A DNA stretch of 64,000 nucleotides, from NCBI RefSeq assembly GCF_025398255.1, contig NZ_JAODNW010000014.1:62001-126000 (forward strand), written 5' to 3'. Below are positions 44,436 to 56,073 of the stretch, piece after piece (within the stretch, counting starts at the first letter, position 1; each line of letters begins with the position of its first letter). Origin of the DNA: Chelativorans intermedius. Its GTDB lineage: Bacteria > Pseudomonadota > Alphaproteobacteria > Rhizobiales > Rhizobiaceae. Made by a program: the position numbers and the translations under genes. Below the pieces are notes generated by a model, which was given only the letters and a program-made list of their open reading frames with translations, was not told the origin of the DNA and ran no database searches.

Positions 44436-46637
44436 ATGAACGAGCTGAAGCCGGTCAAGAGCGAGTTTCCGACCCAGCAGGGGACGACGGGCGAGATCAA
44501 GCGTTTCGGGCCCGACCGCTTCGTCAATCGCGAATTTTCCTGGCTTCAGTTCAACAGGCGGGTGCTCGAAGAGTCGCAGAACACCAGCCACCCGCTTCTG
44601 GAGCGCCTGCGCTTCCTGTCCATTTCGGCGGACAATCTGGACGAGTTCTTCATGGTGCGTGTGGCCGGTCTTGCAGGCCAGGTGCGGGAGGGCATCGTCA
44701 CCCGCAGCGCCGATGGCCGCACGCCGGAGGAGCAGCTCGTGCATGTGCTGCGCGAGGTCAGCCGCCTGCAGGTGGAGCAGCACGCCAGTCTCACCCGTCT
44801 GCTTGAGCTTCTCAAGAAGGAAGGCATCGAGATCGTGCGCCCGGAGGCCCTGAACCGGGATGACAGGAAATGGGTGGAGGAGCAGTTTCTGGAATCCATC
44901 TATCCCGTGCTCACGCCCCTTTCCATCGACCCCGCTCACCCCTTCCCCTTCATTCCCAATCTGGGCTTCTCCATCGCGCTCGACCTGCAGCACCTGGGCA
45001 ACAAGGAGAGCATGACGGCGCTTCTGCGCCTGCCGGTGGCCCTGCAGCGCTTCATCGCCCTGCCTACGCGGGGCAAGAGCGCCCGCTTCATCGCGCTTGA
45101 GGATGTGGTGGAGATGTTCATCGCCAAGCTGTTCCCCGGCTACAAGGTGAATGGCTCGGGCACCTTCCGCATCATCCGCGACAGCGACATCGAGGTGGAG
45201 GAGGAGGCCGAAGACCTCGTGCGCCTGTTCGAGACGGCGCTGAAGCGCCGGCGTCGCGGCTCTGTGATCCGCATCGAGTTTGAAAGCTCCATGCCGGAGG
45301 GCCTGCGCGATTTCGTGGCCACGGAGCTCGGCGTGCCATCCTCGCGGATCAGCGTGCTCGACGGGCCGCTGGCCATCAGCCAGATTTCCGAGATCGTCAA
45401 GCTGCCGCGCGACGATCTCAAGTTCCGGCCCTACAATCCGCGCTTTCCCGAGCGCATCCGCGACCATGGCGGCGACTGCTTCGCCGCCATCCGCGAGAAG
45501 GACATCGTCATCCACCACCCCTATGAGAGCTTCGATGTGGTGGTGCAGTTCCTGCGTCAGGCCGCCGCCGACCCGGATGTGCTGGCCATCAAGCAGACGC
45601 TCTACCGCACCTCGAACGACAGTCCCATCGTGCGCGCTCTGATCGACGCCTCCGAGGCCGGCAAATCGGTGACGGCGCTGGTGGAGCTGAAGGCGCGCTT
45701 CGACGAGGAGGCCAACATCCGCTGGGCGCGCGATCTGGAGCGCGCCGGCGTGCAGGTGGTCTTCGGCTTCATCGAGCTGAAGACGCATGCCAAGATGTCG
45801 CTTGTGGTGCGGCGCGAGGGCAGGGGCCTGCGCAACTATGTGCATCTGGGCACCGGCAACTATCACCCGATCACGGCCCGCATCTACACCGACCTTTCCT
45901 ACTTCACGGTCGATCCGGTCATCGCCTACGACGTGGCCAAGGTCTTCAACTTCATCACCGGCTATGCCGAGCCGGACGTGAACATGCGGCTTGCCGTCTC
46001 GCCCTTCACCCTGAGAAACCGCATTCTGGAGCACATCCAGGCAGAGATGGAACATGCCAAGGCCGGCCGGCCGGCGCAGATCTGGATGAAGATGAACGCG
46101 CTTGTCGATCCCGCGATCATCGACGCGCTCTACGAGGCGGGTCGCGCCGGCGTCGAGATTGACCTCGTGGTGCGTGGCATCTGCTGCCTGCGCCCACAGG
46201 TGCCGGGCCTTTCGGAAAACATCCGCGTGAAGTCCATCGTCGGCCGCTTCCTGGAGCACAGCCGCATCTATTGCTTCGGCAATGGCCACGGCCTGCCCTC
46301 CGACGAGGCCATCGTCTATATCTCCTCGGCCGATCTGATGCCGCGCAATCTCGACCGCCGGGTGGAGACGATGGTGCCCATCACCAATCCCACCGTGCAT
46401 GAGCAGGTTCTGGGTCAGATCATGCTGGGAAACATCATGGACAACCAGCAGAGTTTCGAAGTATTGCCTGACGGGACTTCCAGGCGCCTGGCGCCGGAGG
46501 AAGGAGAGGAAGCCTTCAACGCTCAGGAATATTTCATGACCAATCCCAGCCTGTCCGGCCGTGGCGTGGCGCTGAAGTCCCATGCGCCCAAGCGGATAGC
46601 CGCCTTCAAGCGGCGCAAGAAGGCCATCGCCGGCTGA
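44436..46637 (+). CDS. ppk: Polyphosphate kinase 1
   Basis: Reversibly polymerises the ATP gamma-phosphate into polyphosphate. The 733 residues cover the four PPK1 domains. The N-terminal [15 protein letters not shown] is conserved. The phosphorylated histidine region is [12 protein letters not shown] with [16 protein letters not shown], and the second histidine motif is [11 protein letters not shown]. The C-terminus is a short basic tail. It is followed after 3 bp by ppx, giving a polyphosphate synthesis/degradation pair. Confidence 0.98.
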   Translation: MNELKPVKSEFPTQQGTTGEIKRFGPDRFVNREFSWLQFNRRVLEESQNTSHPLLERLRFLSISADNLDEFFMVRVAGLAGQVREGIVTRSADGRTPEEQLVHVLREVSRLQVEQHASLTRLLELLKKEGIEIVRPEALNRDDRKWVEEQFLESIYPVLTPLSIDPAHPFPFIPNLGFSIALDLQHLGNKESMTALLRLPVALQRFIALPTRGKSARFIALEDVVEMFIAKLFPGYKVNGSGTFRIIRDSDIEVEEEAEDLVRLFETALKRRRRGSVIRIEFESSMPEGLRDFVATELGVPSSRISVLDGPLAISQISEIVKLPRDDLKFRPYNPRFPERIRDHGGDCFAAIREKDIVIHHPYESFDVVVQFLRQAAADPDVLAIKQTLYRTSNDSPIVRALIDASEAGKSVTALVELKARFDEEANIRWARDLERAGVQVVFGFIELKTHAKMSLVVRREGRGLRNYVHLGTGNYHPITARIYTDLSYFTVDPVIAYDVAKVFNFITGYAEPDVNMRLAVSPFTLRNRILEHIQAEMEHAKAGRPAQIWMKMNALVDPAIIDALYEAGRAGVEIDLVVRGICCLRPQVPGLSENIRVKSIVGRFLEHSRIYCFGNGHGLPSDEAIVYISSADLMPRNLDRRVETMVPITNPTVHEQVLGQIMLGNIMDNQQSFEVLPDGTSRRLAPEEGEEAFNAQEYFMTNPSLSGRGVALKSHAPKRIAAFKRRKKAIAG

Positions 46638-46640
46638 ACC

Positions 46641-48161
46641 GTGGCTCCAGCCGTCTCTCAGGGCCGGTTGCCGGACCGGCGCCCCCTTTCGGTCATCGAC
46701 ATCGGTTCGAACTCGATCCGCCTGGTGATCTATGAAGGGGTGGCCCGTTCGCCCACCGTGCTGTTCAACGAGAAGATGCTCGCCGGCCTCGGCCGCAGCA
46801 TCGTGACGACAGGCGAGCTCGACCCCGACGGCGTCACGCGCGCCGTCGAGGAATTTCGCCGTTTCCGCGCCCTTTCCGAGCAGGCAGGCGCGCAGTCGCT
46901 GCATGTGCTGGCCACCGCCGCAGCGCGCGAGGCCAGGAACGGGCCGGACTTCATCCATCGCGCCGAGGATATCCTGGGCACCCAGATCCGCGTGCTTTCG
47001 GGGCGCGAGGAGGCCCGCTATGCGGCCCTCGGCGTCATCTCGGCCTTTCATCGCGCCGACGGCATCATGGGCGATCTCGGCGGCGGCAGCCTTGAGCTCG
47101 TCGATGTCCGGGGCGAGACGATGGGCGAGGGCATCACCACCCCGCTCGGCGGGCTGAAGCTGAAGGAGATGTCCGGCGCCTCGACCGCTGAGGCCCAGCG
47201 CATCGCCCGGCAGGAGCTTTCCCGCGCCGCCTGGCTGGTCCAGGGGGAGGGGCGCAACTTCTACTGTGTCGGCGGCACGTGGCGAAACCTCGCCCGCCTT
47301 CACATGAGCGTTACGAAATACCCGCTGCCTGTGATGCACCACTACGAGCTCGACCCCGTGCGCGACGCTGCCTTCCTGAAGCGCGTCGCCAAGGGCGACA
47401 TCGGCAAGATGAAGGGCATCGAGCGGGTGTCCAAGAACCGTCGCGCGCTGCTGCCCTATGGCGCGGCCGTCCTTCTGGAGGTGATTCGTGCCGCCCGTCC
47501 GGCGCGAATCGTCATTTCCGCAAATGGCGTGCGCGAGGGCTTCGTCTATTCGCTGCTCGGCGAGGAGGAACGCCAGGCCGATCCGCTCCTCTCGGCGGCC
47601 GAGGAGCTGGCGCTGCTGCGCGCCCGCTCCGTCACCCATGCCCGCGAGCTTGCGGAGTGGTCGGGCGCGGCCTTTGCCGCCCTCGGCATCGAGGAGACGG
47701 ACGAGGAGGCGCGCTACCGCCGTGCCGCCTGCCTGCTGGCCGACATCGGCTGGCGTGCCCACCCGGAATATCGCGGCACCCAGTCGCTGAACATCATCTC
47801 GCACGGCTCCTTCATCGGCATAGATCACCCCGGCCGCGCCTTCATCGCGCTGGCCAATCTGTTCCGCCACGAGGGCCTGTTCGACGATGCGCTGTCCCCG
47901 GAGATGCGCAAGCTGGCCACCCCGCGCTATGTGGAGCGGGCCCGGCTTCTGGGCGGGCTCCTGCGCGTGGTCTATCTGCTGAGCGCTTCCATGCCTGGCG
48001 TCATCCCGCAACTGCGGTGGGAGCGGCGCGGCGACGGCTCCGTCGCCCTGCTGGTGCCGCGCGCCCGCGCCGCGCTGATGGGTGAGCGCCCGCACGGCCG
48101 CATGGCGCAGCTTGCGAAGGTGGCGGGGCTCGATCTGGTGCTGGACGTGGCGGCGGACTGA
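46641..48161 (+). CDS. ppx: Exopolyphosphatase, Ppx/GppA family
   Basis: Actin-fold phosphohydrolase removing terminal phosphates from polyphosphate and possibly pppGpp. The 506-residue protein starts at GTG three bases after the ppk stop. The phosphate-1 motif is IDIGSNSIRLVIYE and the phosphate-2 motif is DLGGGSLELVD; a C-terminal helical domain of about 190 residues follows. Its stop TGA abuts the stop of the convergent rnd gene with no bases between. Whether pppGpp is a substrate cannot be told from sequence. Confidence 0.95.
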   Translation: MAPAVSQGRLPDRRPLSVIDIGSNSIRLVIYEGVARSPTVLFNEKMLAGLGRSIVTTGELDPDGVTRAVEEFRRFRALSEQAGAQSLHVLATAAAREARNGPDFIHRAEDILGTQIRVLSGREEARYAALGVISAFHRADGIMGDLGGGSLELVDVRGETMGEGITTPLGGLKLKEMSGASTAEAQRIARQELSRAAWLVQGEGRNFYCVGGTWRNLARLHMSVTKYPLPVMHHYELDPVRDAAFLKRVAKGDIGKMKGIERVSKNRRALLPYGAAVLLEVIRAARPARIVISANGVREGFVYSLLGEEERQADPLLSAAEELALLRARSVTHARELAEWSGAAFAALGIEETDEEARYRRAACLLADIGWRAHPEYRGTQSLNIISHGSFIGIDHPGRAFIALANLFRHEGLFDDALSPEMRKLATPRYVERARLLGGLLRVVYLLSASMPGVIPQLRWERRGDGSVALLVPRARAALMGERPHGRMAQLAKVAGLDLVLDVAAD

Positions 48162-49340
48162 CTATTCCGCCGCCCGCGCCATGGCCGTCGGGGGCGAAAA
48201 GGTCTCGATCCGCTTGCCCGCAAAGCGCAGGGCGATCTCGCCGCGCAGCAGCTTCAGCGCCTCCTCGCCGAACACCTCGCGCCGCCAGCCGGAAAGCGCG
48301 GGCACCTTTGCCTCCTCGCCCTCGGCGGCCAGGCGCTCGATGTCGTCGCTCGATGCCAGCATCTTGGCCGCCACGCCCTCTCTCTCCGCCACCAGCTTGA
48401 GCAGCACCTTGATGAGCTCGGCCGCGGCCGCGGCCCCTTCCGGTGCGTGCTGCGGCTTGGGCAGCCTGGGAAGTGCTTCCTTGGGCAGGGCAAGCGCCGT
48501 GTTGACGGCGTTGAGAAGCCCGGCCGCCGCGGCAGAGCGTTCCCAGCCCTTCGGCGTGCTCCTCAGCCGGGCCAGCGCCTCGGCATCGCGCGGCTGCTGC
48601 TGGGCGATTTCGTAGATGGCATCGTCCTTCAGCACCCGACCGCGCGGCACGTTGCGCTCCCGCGCCTCACGCTCGCGCCAGGCGGCCACATGCTGCAGCA
48701 CGGCAAGCTCGATCGGCTTGCGTACCCTGAGCTTCAGCCGCTTCCAGGCATCGTCGGGATGCAGGTCGTAGGTCTCCCGCGCCGTCAGCACGTCCATCTC
48801 TTCCTTCAGCCAGTGGGCGCGGCCTTCGCGTTCCAGCATGGCCTTCAGGTGCTCGTAGACGGGAATGAGATGGGTCACATCGGCCAGCGCGTAGTCGAGC
48901 TGCTTCTGCGACAGGGGCCGGCGGCGCCAGTCCGTAAAGCGCGAAGCCTTGTCCAGCCGTTCGCCGGTGATGCGATAGACGAGCTGATCGTAGGAGATGC
49001 TGTCGCCGAAACCGCACACCATCGCCGCCACCTGCGTGTCGAAGATCGGATGCGGAATGAGACCGCCCATATTGTAGACGATCTCGATATCCTGGCGCGC
49101 GGCGTGGAAAACCTTCACCACCTTCTCGTTGGCCATCAGCCGGAAGAAGGGGGAAAGATCCATATCCGGGGCCAGCGGATCGACCATCGCGGTGATGCCG
49201 GGCGCAGCCATCTGGATCAGGCAAAGCTCCGGCCAGAAGGTGGTCTCGCGGATGAATTCCGTGTCGATGGTGATGAAATCGGAGGTTTCGAGCGCGCCGA
49301 CAGCCTTTTCCAGCGCTTTGCGGGTCGTGATGAGTTCCAT
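48162..49340 (-). CDS. rnd: Ribonuclease D
   Basis: 3'-5' exoribonuclease involved in tRNA 3' maturation, 392 residues. The DEDD catalytic residues lie in IDTEFIRETTFWP (Exo I), VFHAARQDIE (Exo II) and the YALADVTHL block (Exo III), followed by an HRDC domain around residues 205-290. It is convergent with ppx, the two stop codons being immediately adjacent, and divergent from aspS across 167 bp. Confidence 0.96.
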   Translation of the reverse strand: MELITTRKALEKAVGALETSDFITIDTEFIRETTFWPELCLIQMAAPGITAMVDPLAPDMDLSPFFRLMANEKVVKVFHAARQDIEIVYNMGGLIPHPIFDTQVAAMVCGFGDSISYDQLVYRITGERLDKASRFTDWRRRPLSQKQLDYALADVTHLIPVYEHLKAMLEREGRAHWLKEEMDVLTARETYDLHPDDAWKRLKLRVRKPIELAVLQHVAAWREREARERNVPRGRVLKDDAIYEIAQQQPRDAEALARLRSTPKGWERSAAAAGLLNAVNTALALPKEALPRLPKPQHAPEGAAAAAELIKVLLKLVAEREGVAAKMLASSDDIERLAAEGEEAKVPALSGWRREVFGEEALKLLRGEIALRFAGKRIETFSPPTAMARAAE

Positions 49341-49507
49341 GTCTCCTCTTTAGGCGTTGAAGCGCCAAATGTGAAGAAATTGTATCGCCGGCCGGCTGCT
49401 GCCCGGCCTTCGCCTTGACAAAACCGGGCGCGCATGCGCTTTTCCCGGCGATTTGACGAGGGCCGTCGGCGCCCCTCCCGTGACCTTTCACATATGGACC
49501 GAAGATA

Positions 49508-51295
49508 ATGCATCGCTACCGCAGCCATACTTGCGCAGAATTGAGGACATCGCATGTGGGCCAGACCGTCCGCCTTTCCGGCTGGGTGCATCGCGTGCGC
49601 GACCATGGCGGCCTGCTCTTCATCGACCTGCGCGACCATTACGGCATCACGCAGATCGTCGCCGACCCGGATTCGCCGGCCTTCTCGGAGGCGGAGCGCG
49701 TGCGCAGCGAGTGGGTGATCCGCGTCGACGGCCAGGTGAAGGCGCGCACGGCGGAGACGGTGAACCCCAACCTGCCGACCGGCGAGGTGGAGGTGTTTGC
49801 CGGCGAGATCGAAGTCCTCTCGCCGGCCAGGGAGCTGCCGTTGCCGGTCTTCGGAGAGCCGGACTATCCCGAGGATATCCGCCTGAAGTACCGCTTTCTC
49901 GATCTGCGCCGCGAGACGCTGCACAGAAACATCGTGGCGCGCACGAAGATCGTCGCAGAGATGCGCCGGCGCATGGGCGAGGCGGGTTTCACGGAGTTTT
50001 CGACGCCGATCCTCACCGCCTCCTCGCCCGAGGGCGCGCGGGACTTCCTCGTGCCCTCGCGCCTTCATGCCGGCAAGTTCTACGCGCTGCCGCAGGCCCC
50101 GCAGGTCTACAAGCAGCTCATCATGGTCTCCGGCTTCGACCGCTATTTCCAGATCGCGCCGTGCTTTCGCGACGAGGACCCGCGCGCCGACCGCCTGCCC
50201 GGCGAGTTCTACCAGCTCGACCTGGAGATGAGCTTCGTCGAACAGGAGGATGTCTTCTCCACCATGGAGCCGATCATGCGCGGCATCTTCGAGGCTTTTG
50301 CGGACGGCAAGCCGGTGACGCAGACGTTCCCGCGCATTCCCTATGACGAGGCGATTCGCAAATACGGCTCGGACAAGCCGGATCTCAGGAATCCCATCGA
50401 GATGCAGGACGTCTCCGAGCATTTCCGTGGCTCCGGTTTCAAGGTCTTTGCCAACATCCTGGCAAGCGATCCGAAGGCCGAGGTTTGGGCGATTCCCGCC
50501 AGGACCGGCGGCAGCCGCGCCTTCTGCGACCGCATGAATTCCTGGGCGCAGGGCGAAGGCCAGCCGGGGCTCGGCTACATCTTCTGGCGCCGGGAAGGCG
50601 AGGCGCTGGAGGGCGCCGGCCCCATCGCCAAGAACATCGGCCCTGAGCGCACCGAGGCGATCCGCACCCAGCTCGGCCTCGGAGACGGTGACGCCTGTTT
50701 CTTCGTGGCGGGCGATCCGAGGAAGTTCGCCGCCTTCGCAGGCGCCGCGCGCACGCGCGCCGGCGAGGAGCTGAACCTCGTCGACCGCGAGCGCTTCGCG
50801 CTTGCCTGGGTGGTCGACTTCCCCTTCTACGAGTGGAACGACGAGGAAAACCGCATCGAGTTCGGCCACAACCCGTTCTCCATGCCGCAGGGCGGAATGG
50901 CCGCGCTCGAAAGCCAGGACCCGCTGTCCATCAAGGCATTCCAGTACGATCTCGTCTGCAACGGCTACGAGATCGCTTCGGGCGGTATCCGCAACCACCT
51001 GCCGGAGGTGATGGTCAAGGCCTTCGAGATCGCCGGCTTCGACCGCGCGACCGTGGAGGAGCGCTTCGGCGGCCTCTATCGCGCTTTCCAGTATGGCGCT
51101 CCGCCGCATGGCGGCATGGCCGCCGGCATCGACCGCATCGTCATGCTTCTGGTGGGCGCGAAGAACCTGCGCGAGGTGTCGATGTTCCCCATGAACCAGC
51201 AGGCGCAGGATCTGCTGATGGGCGCGCCGTCGGAAGCCACGCCGCAGCAGCTTCGCGAGCTGCATCTGCGGCTCGCCCCGGTGAAGGACTCCTGA
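49508..51295 (+). CDS. aspS: Aspartyl-tRNA synthetase (bacterial type)
   Basis: Class II synthetase of 595 residues. It has an OB-fold anticodon domain (residues ~1-110, [23 protein letters not shown]). The catalytic core has motif 2 [15 protein letters not shown] and motif 3 [11 protein letters not shown], and a bacterial GAD insertion domain lies at about 290-420. The N-terminus [18 protein letters not shown] is canonical for alphaproteobacteria. Many alphaproteobacterial AspRS are non-discriminating (AspRS/AsnRS); I cannot decide this here. A RIME-like repeat starts 7 bp after the stop. Confidence 0.98.
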   Translation: MHRYRSHTCAELRTSHVGQTVRLSGWVHRVRDHGGLLFIDLRDHYGITQIVADPDSPAFSEAERVRSEWVIRVDGQVKARTAETVNPNLPTGEVEVFAGEIEVLSPARELPLPVFGEPDYPEDIRLKYRFLDLRRETLHRNIVARTKIVAEMRRRMGEAGFTEFSTPILTASSPEGARDFLVPSRLHAGKFYALPQAPQVYKQLIMVSGFDRYFQIAPCFRDEDPRADRLPGEFYQLDLEMSFVEQEDVFSTMEPIMRGIFEAFADGKPVTQTFPRIPYDEAIRKYGSDKPDLRNPIEMQDVSEHFRGSGFKVFANILASDPKAEVWAIPARTGGSRAFCDRMNSWAQGEGQPGLGYIFWRREGEALEGAGPIAKNIGPERTEAIRTQLGLGDGDACFFVAGDPRKFAAFAGAARTRAGEELNLVDRERFALAWVVDFPFYEWNDEENRIEFGHNPFSMPQGGMAALESQDPLSIKAFQYDLVCNGYEIASGGIRNHLPEVMVKAFEIAGFDRATVEERFGGLYRAFQYGAPPHGGMAAGIDRIVMLLVGAKNLREVSMFPMNQQAQDLLMGAPSEATPQQLRELHLRLAPVKDS

Positions 51296-51302
51296 TGCCT
51301 CC

Positions 51303-51403
51303 AGACCGGGTCACCGTTTCATTGAAACGCTGATCCGGTCCATCTATTTGTTCTTGCCGCATTTGTGCGACGCCAGATGATTCCATCTGGCTGCAAAAAT
51401 GCC
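51303..51403 (+). repeat. RIME-like two-hairpin intergenic repeat, copy 2
   Basis: Same orientation as copy 1 and nearly identical over ~100 bp, with one extra A in the final GCAAAAATGCC. It fills almost the whole gap between aspS and the convergent exported-protein gene (7 bp on one side, 5 bp on the other). Confidence 0.85.
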
Positions 51404-51408
51404 TGTCT

Positions 51409-52602
51409 CTAGCGGTTTGCGGTGACGGCCAGGCCAATCTGCTTGATGAGGAGATCCGGGGAGCCCATCGCCGCGCCCATCAGCATGGCGAAGGGCACCG
51501 GGGTTTCCGGCCGGGCGCTGATTTCCAGCGTCTCCGGGTTCTCCAGAAAGTCGCCCACGGCTTCGGTCAGCGCGCCGGTCAGCTCCTCCCCGAGATAGGG
51601 CTTGAGCTGCATGGGGATGACCGCCTTGGCCTGGGCAATGACGTCGGCCGGGCGGCTGCCCTGCTTGCGCGCCGTGTAGTCGAGCAGCCTGCCGGTCAGC
51701 GAATCGTCGGTAAAGCGCAGCGTCATGCCGTGGAATGTGAGCTGCTGCATCATGCCCAGCATGGCCATGCCCTGGGCGGAGTTGTTCTGGCCGCCGCTTT
51801 CCTCCATGCTGTCCGACAGCTCTTCCATTGTCGCGATGAAGGCCGGCGTGTAGCCGGCGAAATCGACCATGATGTTGAGCGTGCCGGCATTCTCGATGGT
51901 CGCCTCGTAATTCGCGAGCGTCACGCGCCCGTCCGAGGGGCGCCAGCTTCCCTCCATCCGCGCATGGCCGCGCAGCTGCTCGTAGCCGAGCTCGGCGAGC
52001 GCTGCGGCGGCGTTGGCCGAATCGGCCATCATGGCCCGCAGGTTCAGCGAGAAGGAATCGGCCACGCCCGCCACCGTCATCGTGTCGTCCTCGGCTATGG
52101 CGACGTCGGCATGGGCGTTTTCCAGCGTGGCGATCGGCCCGTCGCGGCCTTCCACGTCGAGGCGCGCGACCTCCATGCGCTCGTAGCGCATGGCGCCGCC
52201 GAAGGGATCGCTGGCCAGATCCGCCGGCAATACCAGGCCCTCGATCCTCAGATCCGTGAGCGAGACGGTCACGTCGTCCGCCTGGTGGCGGAAGTCTTCC
52301 ATGGCCACCGTGCCCACAACGAGGCTGCCGTCCCCCTCCTCGCGCACATCCTCCAGCACGAGTTCGCCGAGGGGCAGGGCGCCGCCGCCGGCCTCGCTGC
52401 GCACCGTGACATCTTCGAGGACGACGTCATCGCCGCTCAGCCGCGCCGCGCCGTAGGCGATGTCGATCTGCTGTCGGTCGAGCAGCGCCTTGAGGCGCTC
52501 GCCCACCGCATCCGCCTCCAATGCGAGCGCGGCGGGCGCGCCTGTCGCCACGAGGAGGCCGGCAAGAAGGAAGGATTTCAGGCGGAGGCTGTGGCGTTCC
52601 AT
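51409..52602 (-). CDS. Exported protein of unknown function
   Basis: 397 residues with an N-terminal signal peptide (ending APAALALEA). The mature protein is acidic and appears rich in short beta strands with repeated 'LEDV/VAMEDF/TLENA' units, suggesting a beta-helical or DUF945-like periplasmic fold. I do not recognise a specific family. No neighbour in the same orientation suggests a role; it is divergent from an alpha/beta hydrolase gene across 135 bp. The C-terminus overlaps nothing and stops just after a RIME-like repeat. Confidence 0.75.
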   Translation of the reverse strand: MERHSLRLKSFLLAGLLVATGAPAALALEADAVGERLKALLDRQQIDIAYGAARLSGDDVVLEDVTVRSEAGGGALPLGELVLEDVREEGDGSLVVGTVAMEDFRHQADDVTVSLTDLRIEGLVLPADLASDPFGGAMRYERMEVARLDVEGRDGPIATLENAHADVAIAEDDTMTVAGVADSFSLNLRAMMADSANAAAALAELGYEQLRGHARMEGSWRPSDGRVTLANYEATIENAGTLNIMVDFAGYTPAFIATMEELSDSMEESGGQNNSAQGMAMLGMMQQLTFHGMTLRFTDDSLTGRLLDYTARKQGSRPADVIAQAKAVIPMQLKPYLGEELTGALTEAVGDFLENPETLEISARPETPVPFAMLMGAAMGSPDLLIKQIGLAVTANR

Positions 52603-52737
52603 GCGGCGTTCCCCGATTGTGGCTGGATGATTTTCGTTTCCGTGGCGGAAATTTCCGCCGGAAAGATGACGGGAGGCGCCGGCTGTGTCAATTTACGGCG
52701 CGTTTCGTGATGAACGCCGACAGGGTGAAGGGGGACA

Positions 52738-53622
52738 ATGCCTTACGCGACGCTTGGACGAACGGCCGCGCTTCTGTCGATGCTGGCGGCGCTTCTGGCG
52801 CTCCTCACCGTCGCACCGGCGGCCGGCGGCAGCTTGCACGATGGCCTCGTCTATGCGCGCGGCCTGCAGCTCGACATCCACACCCCCGAGGAGGAGCCCG
52901 CCCGCGCCAGCGTCTTTCAGCTCAATCTTTTCAGCCTTGCGGGCGGCAGGCGCAAGCCGGTGGTCATCTACGCCCATGGCGGCGGCTGGGTGAGGGGCAG
53001 CCGCAAGAAGGTCTATTCCCTGCCCGAATGGCTGAACCAAAAGGGCTATCTCTTCGTCGCCATCGACTACCGCAAGGTGCCGTCCACCACCATTGACGGC
53101 CAGGTGCGCGACCTCGCGCAGGCGGTGGCCTGGGTGCGCGCCAACATCCACCGCTATGGCGGCGACCCGGACCGCATTGTGCTCATGGGCCATTCCGCCG
53201 GCGCGCATCTGGTGGCATTGGCGGCAGCCCGCGGCATGGTGGGCAATGTGCGTGGCGTCATCCCCAACGATGTGCAAGCCTATGACATGGTCGCCTATGC
53301 CGGCCTGCGCGGCTCGCTCGGCTATCCCTATCTCGATGCCTTCGGCTCCGACCCGCAGGACTGGGTGCGCTGGTCCCCGGCCACCTACGCCAGGCACGGC
53401 GCGGGCTATCCGCCGCATCTCTTCCTGCATTCGGGCTCCAATGGCGAGCGCCGGCGCGCGCTCACCAACGGCTATGCCAACCTTCTGAGAAGCCGCGGCG
53501 CCCGTGTCGAGGTCTTCGATGGCCGCCGTTATACGCATGGCTCCATTGCCCGCCGCCTCGGCCAGCCGGGCGACGCCGCCACCGCCGCGATCGAGCGCTT
53601 TCTGGAACGGGTCACGCGCTGA
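52738..53622 (+). CDS. Exported alpha/beta hydrolase (esterase-like)
   Basis: 294 residues with an N-terminal hydrophobic signal/anchor (ending VAPAAG). Hormone-sensitive-lipase-type features are present: the oxyanion motif HGGGW and the nucleophile elbow GHSAGAH. A conserved Asp and His (YTHGS) near the C-terminus complete the triad. It is predicted to be periplasmic or membrane-anchored. The substrate is unknown; BD-FAE-like carboxylesterases are the nearest pattern. AAGGGGG lies just upstream of the ATG. Confidence 0.88.
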   Translation: MPYATLGRTAALLSMLAALLALLTVAPAAGGSLHDGLVYARGLQLDIHTPEEEPARASVFQLNLFSLAGGRRKPVVIYAHGGGWVRGSRKKVYSLPEWLNQKGYLFVAIDYRKVPSTTIDGQVRDLAQAVAWVRANIHRYGGDPDRIVLMGHSAGAHLVALAAARGMVGNVRGVIPNDVQAYDMVAYAGLRGSLGYPYLDAFGSDPQDWVRWSPATYARHGAGYPPHLFLHSGSNGERRRALTNGYANLLRSRGARVEVFDGRRYTHGSIARRLGQPGDAATAAIERFLERVTR

Positions 53623-53800
53623 GCCGTCGCCGGAAGATCCGCGCCCGCGCGGCCACCATTGCCACACCTGGCTTTGCCGTCTGGCCTTTCGCTCTCCCGA
53701 ACACCCGGTGCGCATCCGGTTCCCGCACGGGCGATGGGCGCTTGCGCCTGCCGGGAAAGGCGCACTTGCCGCGAATCGCCTGCTGGTCTAACCGGAAGCC

Positions 53801-56056
53801 ATGGGAAAAGAGCTTCTTCCGCCCGCCGGCGGCGACGATCCGGCAACCGCCGTCGATCTGAAAAAGGCGCTCGAGGAGCGCTATCTGGCCTATGCGCTTT
53901 CGACCATCATGCACCGGGCGCTGCCCGATGTGCGCGATGGGCTGAAGCCCGTGCATCGGCGCATCGTGCACGCCATGCGGCTGCTGCGGCTGTCGCCCGA
54001 CCAGGGCTTTGCCAAGTGCGCCCGCATCGTCGGCGACGTGATGGGCAAGTTCCATCCACATGGCGACCAGTCGATCTACGACGCGCTGGTGCGCCTCGCC
54101 CAGCCCTTTGCCATGCGCTATCCGCTGGTCGACGGGCAGGGCAATTTCGGCAACATCGACGGCGACAATGCCGCTGCCATGCGCTACACCGAGGCACGCA
54201 TGACGGAGGTGGCGGCCGAGCTGCTCACCGGCATCACCGAAGATGCCGTCGATTTCCGCCCCACTTACAACGAGGAGGACGAGGAGCCGGTGGTGCTGCC
54301 CGGCGCCTTTCCGAACCTCCTGTGCAACGGTTCCTCCGGCATCGCCGTGGGCATGGCAACCTCCATCCCGCCGCACAATGCGGCGGAAGTGTGCGATGCC
54401 GCGCTCGCCCTGATTGACGATCCCGAGGTGCCGGTCTCCCGCCTGCTCGACTTCGTGAAGGGGCCGGACTTTCCGACCGGTGGCATCATCGTCGAGGACA
54501 AGGCGTCGATCCGCGAAGCCTACGAGACCGGGCGCGGCGGCTTCCGCGTGCGCGCCCGCTGGGTGAAGGAGGACCAGGGCCGAGGCACCTGGAACGCCGT
54601 GGTGACGGAAATTCCCTATGGCGTCCAGAAGTCGAGGCTGATCGAGAAGATCGCGGAGCTGATCCTTTCGCGCAAGCTGCCGCTTCTCGAAGACATTCGC
54701 GACGAGAGCGCGGAAGACATCCGCATCGTGCTGGTGCCCAAGAGCCGCACCGTCGAGCCGGAGCTTCTGATGGAATCGCTCTTCCGACTCACCGATCTCG
54801 AGGCGCGCTTCCCGCTCAACATGAACGTCCTGTCGCGGGGCAAGGTGCCGGGCGTCCTGTCCCTGAAGCAGGTCCTGCGCGAGTGGCTGGATCACCGCCG
54901 CGAGGTGCTGGTGCGTCGCTCCCGGCACAGGCTGGGCGAGATCGAGAAGCGGCTGGAGGTTCTGGCCGGCTATCTGATCGCCTATCTCAATATCGACGAG
55001 GTGATCCGCATCATCCGCGAGGAGGACGAGCCCAAGACCGTGCTCATGGCCCGCTTCGAGCTCACCGACACGCAGGCCGAGGCCATCCTCAACATGCGGT
55101 TGAGGGCGCTGCGCAAGCTGGAGGAGTTCGAGATCCGCAAGGAGTTCGACAGGCTGACCGAGGAGAAGGCGCAGATCGAGGCGCTGCTGGGTTCCACGGA
55201 CAAGCAGTGGAAGACCGTACGCTGGGAGGTGGCGAAGGTGCGCGAGACCTTCGACCCGGAGAAGAACCCGGCGCTGGGGCGGCGGCGCACCACCTTCGGC
55301 GATGCTCCGGTCCATGATCTCGAAGAGGTGCAGCAGGCGATGATCGAGCGCGAGCCGATCACCGTCGTTCTGTCCCAGAAGGGCTGGATCCGCGCCATGA
55401 AGGGGCACCTTTCAGACCTGGCTTCGCTCTCCTTCAAGGAAGGGGATGCGCTGAAGCTCGCCTTCCATGCCCAGACCACGGACAAGATCCTCATCTTCAC
55501 CACCGGCGGCAAGTTCCACACCTTGCCGGGCGACCGTCTGCCCGGCGGGCGCGGCCACGGCGAGCCCGTGCGCCTGATGGTCGATCTGGAGGCCGACCAG
55601 GCGATCGTCACCGCCTTTGCACACGATCCCGAGCGCCGCCTGCTTCTCGTCTCTCACGGCGGCAACGGCTTCATCGTGGCGGAGAAGGAAGTGGTGGCCA
55701 ACACCCGCAAGGGCAAGCAGGTGATGAACGTCAAGACGCCGGACGAGGCCAAGCTCTGCGTCGCGGTGACGGGCGACCACGCGGCCATCGTCGGCGAGAA
55801 CAGGAAGCTGCTCGTCTTCCCGCTCGCGGAGGTGCCGGAGATGGCGCGCGGCAAGGGCGTACGCCTGCAGCGCTACCGAGACGGCGGCGTGAGCGACCTG
55901 AAGACCTTCGCCATGGAGGAGGGGCTTTCCTGGCAGGATTCGGCCGGGCGGACCTTCACCCGTGCGCGCCAGGAGCTGACCGAGTGGCTGGGCAGCCGCG
56001 CCGCCGCCGGCCGCATGGCGCCGAAGGGCTTTCCGCGTACGGGAAAGTTCGCCTGA
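53801..56056 (+). CDS. parC: DNA topoisomerase IV subunit A
   Basis: Decatenating type IIA topoisomerase A subunit, 751 residues. The cleavage domain holds [16 protein letters not shown] and the catalytic tyrosine in [10 protein letters not shown] coiled-coil segment near 430-490 and a C-terminal pinwheel with degenerate blades follow. I see no GyrA-box (QRRGGKG), which supports ParC over GyrA. The S/E-type quinolone-determining residues lie in the [12 protein letters not shown] segment. A RIME-like repeat begins 17 bp downstream. Confidence 0.97.
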   Translation: MGKELLPPAGGDDPATAVDLKKALEERYLAYALSTIMHRALPDVRDGLKPVHRRIVHAMRLLRLSPDQGFAKCARIVGDVMGKFHPHGDQSIYDALVRLAQPFAMRYPLVDGQGNFGNIDGDNAAAMRYTEARMTEVAAELLTGITEDAVDFRPTYNEEDEEPVVLPGAFPNLLCNGSSGIAVGMATSIPPHNAAEVCDAALALIDDPEVPVSRLLDFVKGPDFPTGGIIVEDKASIREAYETGRGGFRVRARWVKEDQGRGTWNAVVTEIPYGVQKSRLIEKIAELILSRKLPLLEDIRDESAEDIRIVLVPKSRTVEPELLMESLFRLTDLEARFPLNMNVLSRGKVPGVLSLKQVLREWLDHRREVLVRRSRHRLGEIEKRLEVLAGYLIAYLNIDEVIRIIREEDEPKTVLMARFELTDTQAEAILNMRLRALRKLEEFEIRKEFDRLTEEKAQIEALLGSTDKQWKTVRWEVAKVRETFDPEKNPALGRRRTTFGDAPVHDLEEVQQAMIEREPITVVLSQKGWIRAMKGHLSDLASLSFKEGDALKLAFHAQTTDKILIFTTGGKFHTLPGDRLPGGRGHGEPVRLMVDLEADQAIVTAFAHDPERRLLLVSHGGNGFIVAEKEVVANTRKGKQVMNVKTPDEAKLCVAVTGDHAAIVGENRKLLVFPLAEVPEMARGKGVRLQRYRDGGVSDLKTFAMEEGLSWQDSAGRTFTRARQELTEWLGSRAAAGRMAPKGFPRTGKFA

Positions 56057-56073
56057 CGGGCCGGATGCGCTAC

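Noticed and set aside
44280-48095. A minus-strand frame of about 1,270 codons opposite ppk and ppx.
   Set aside because: Shadow of two recognised genes; low-complexity composition and no ribosome site or conserved motif.
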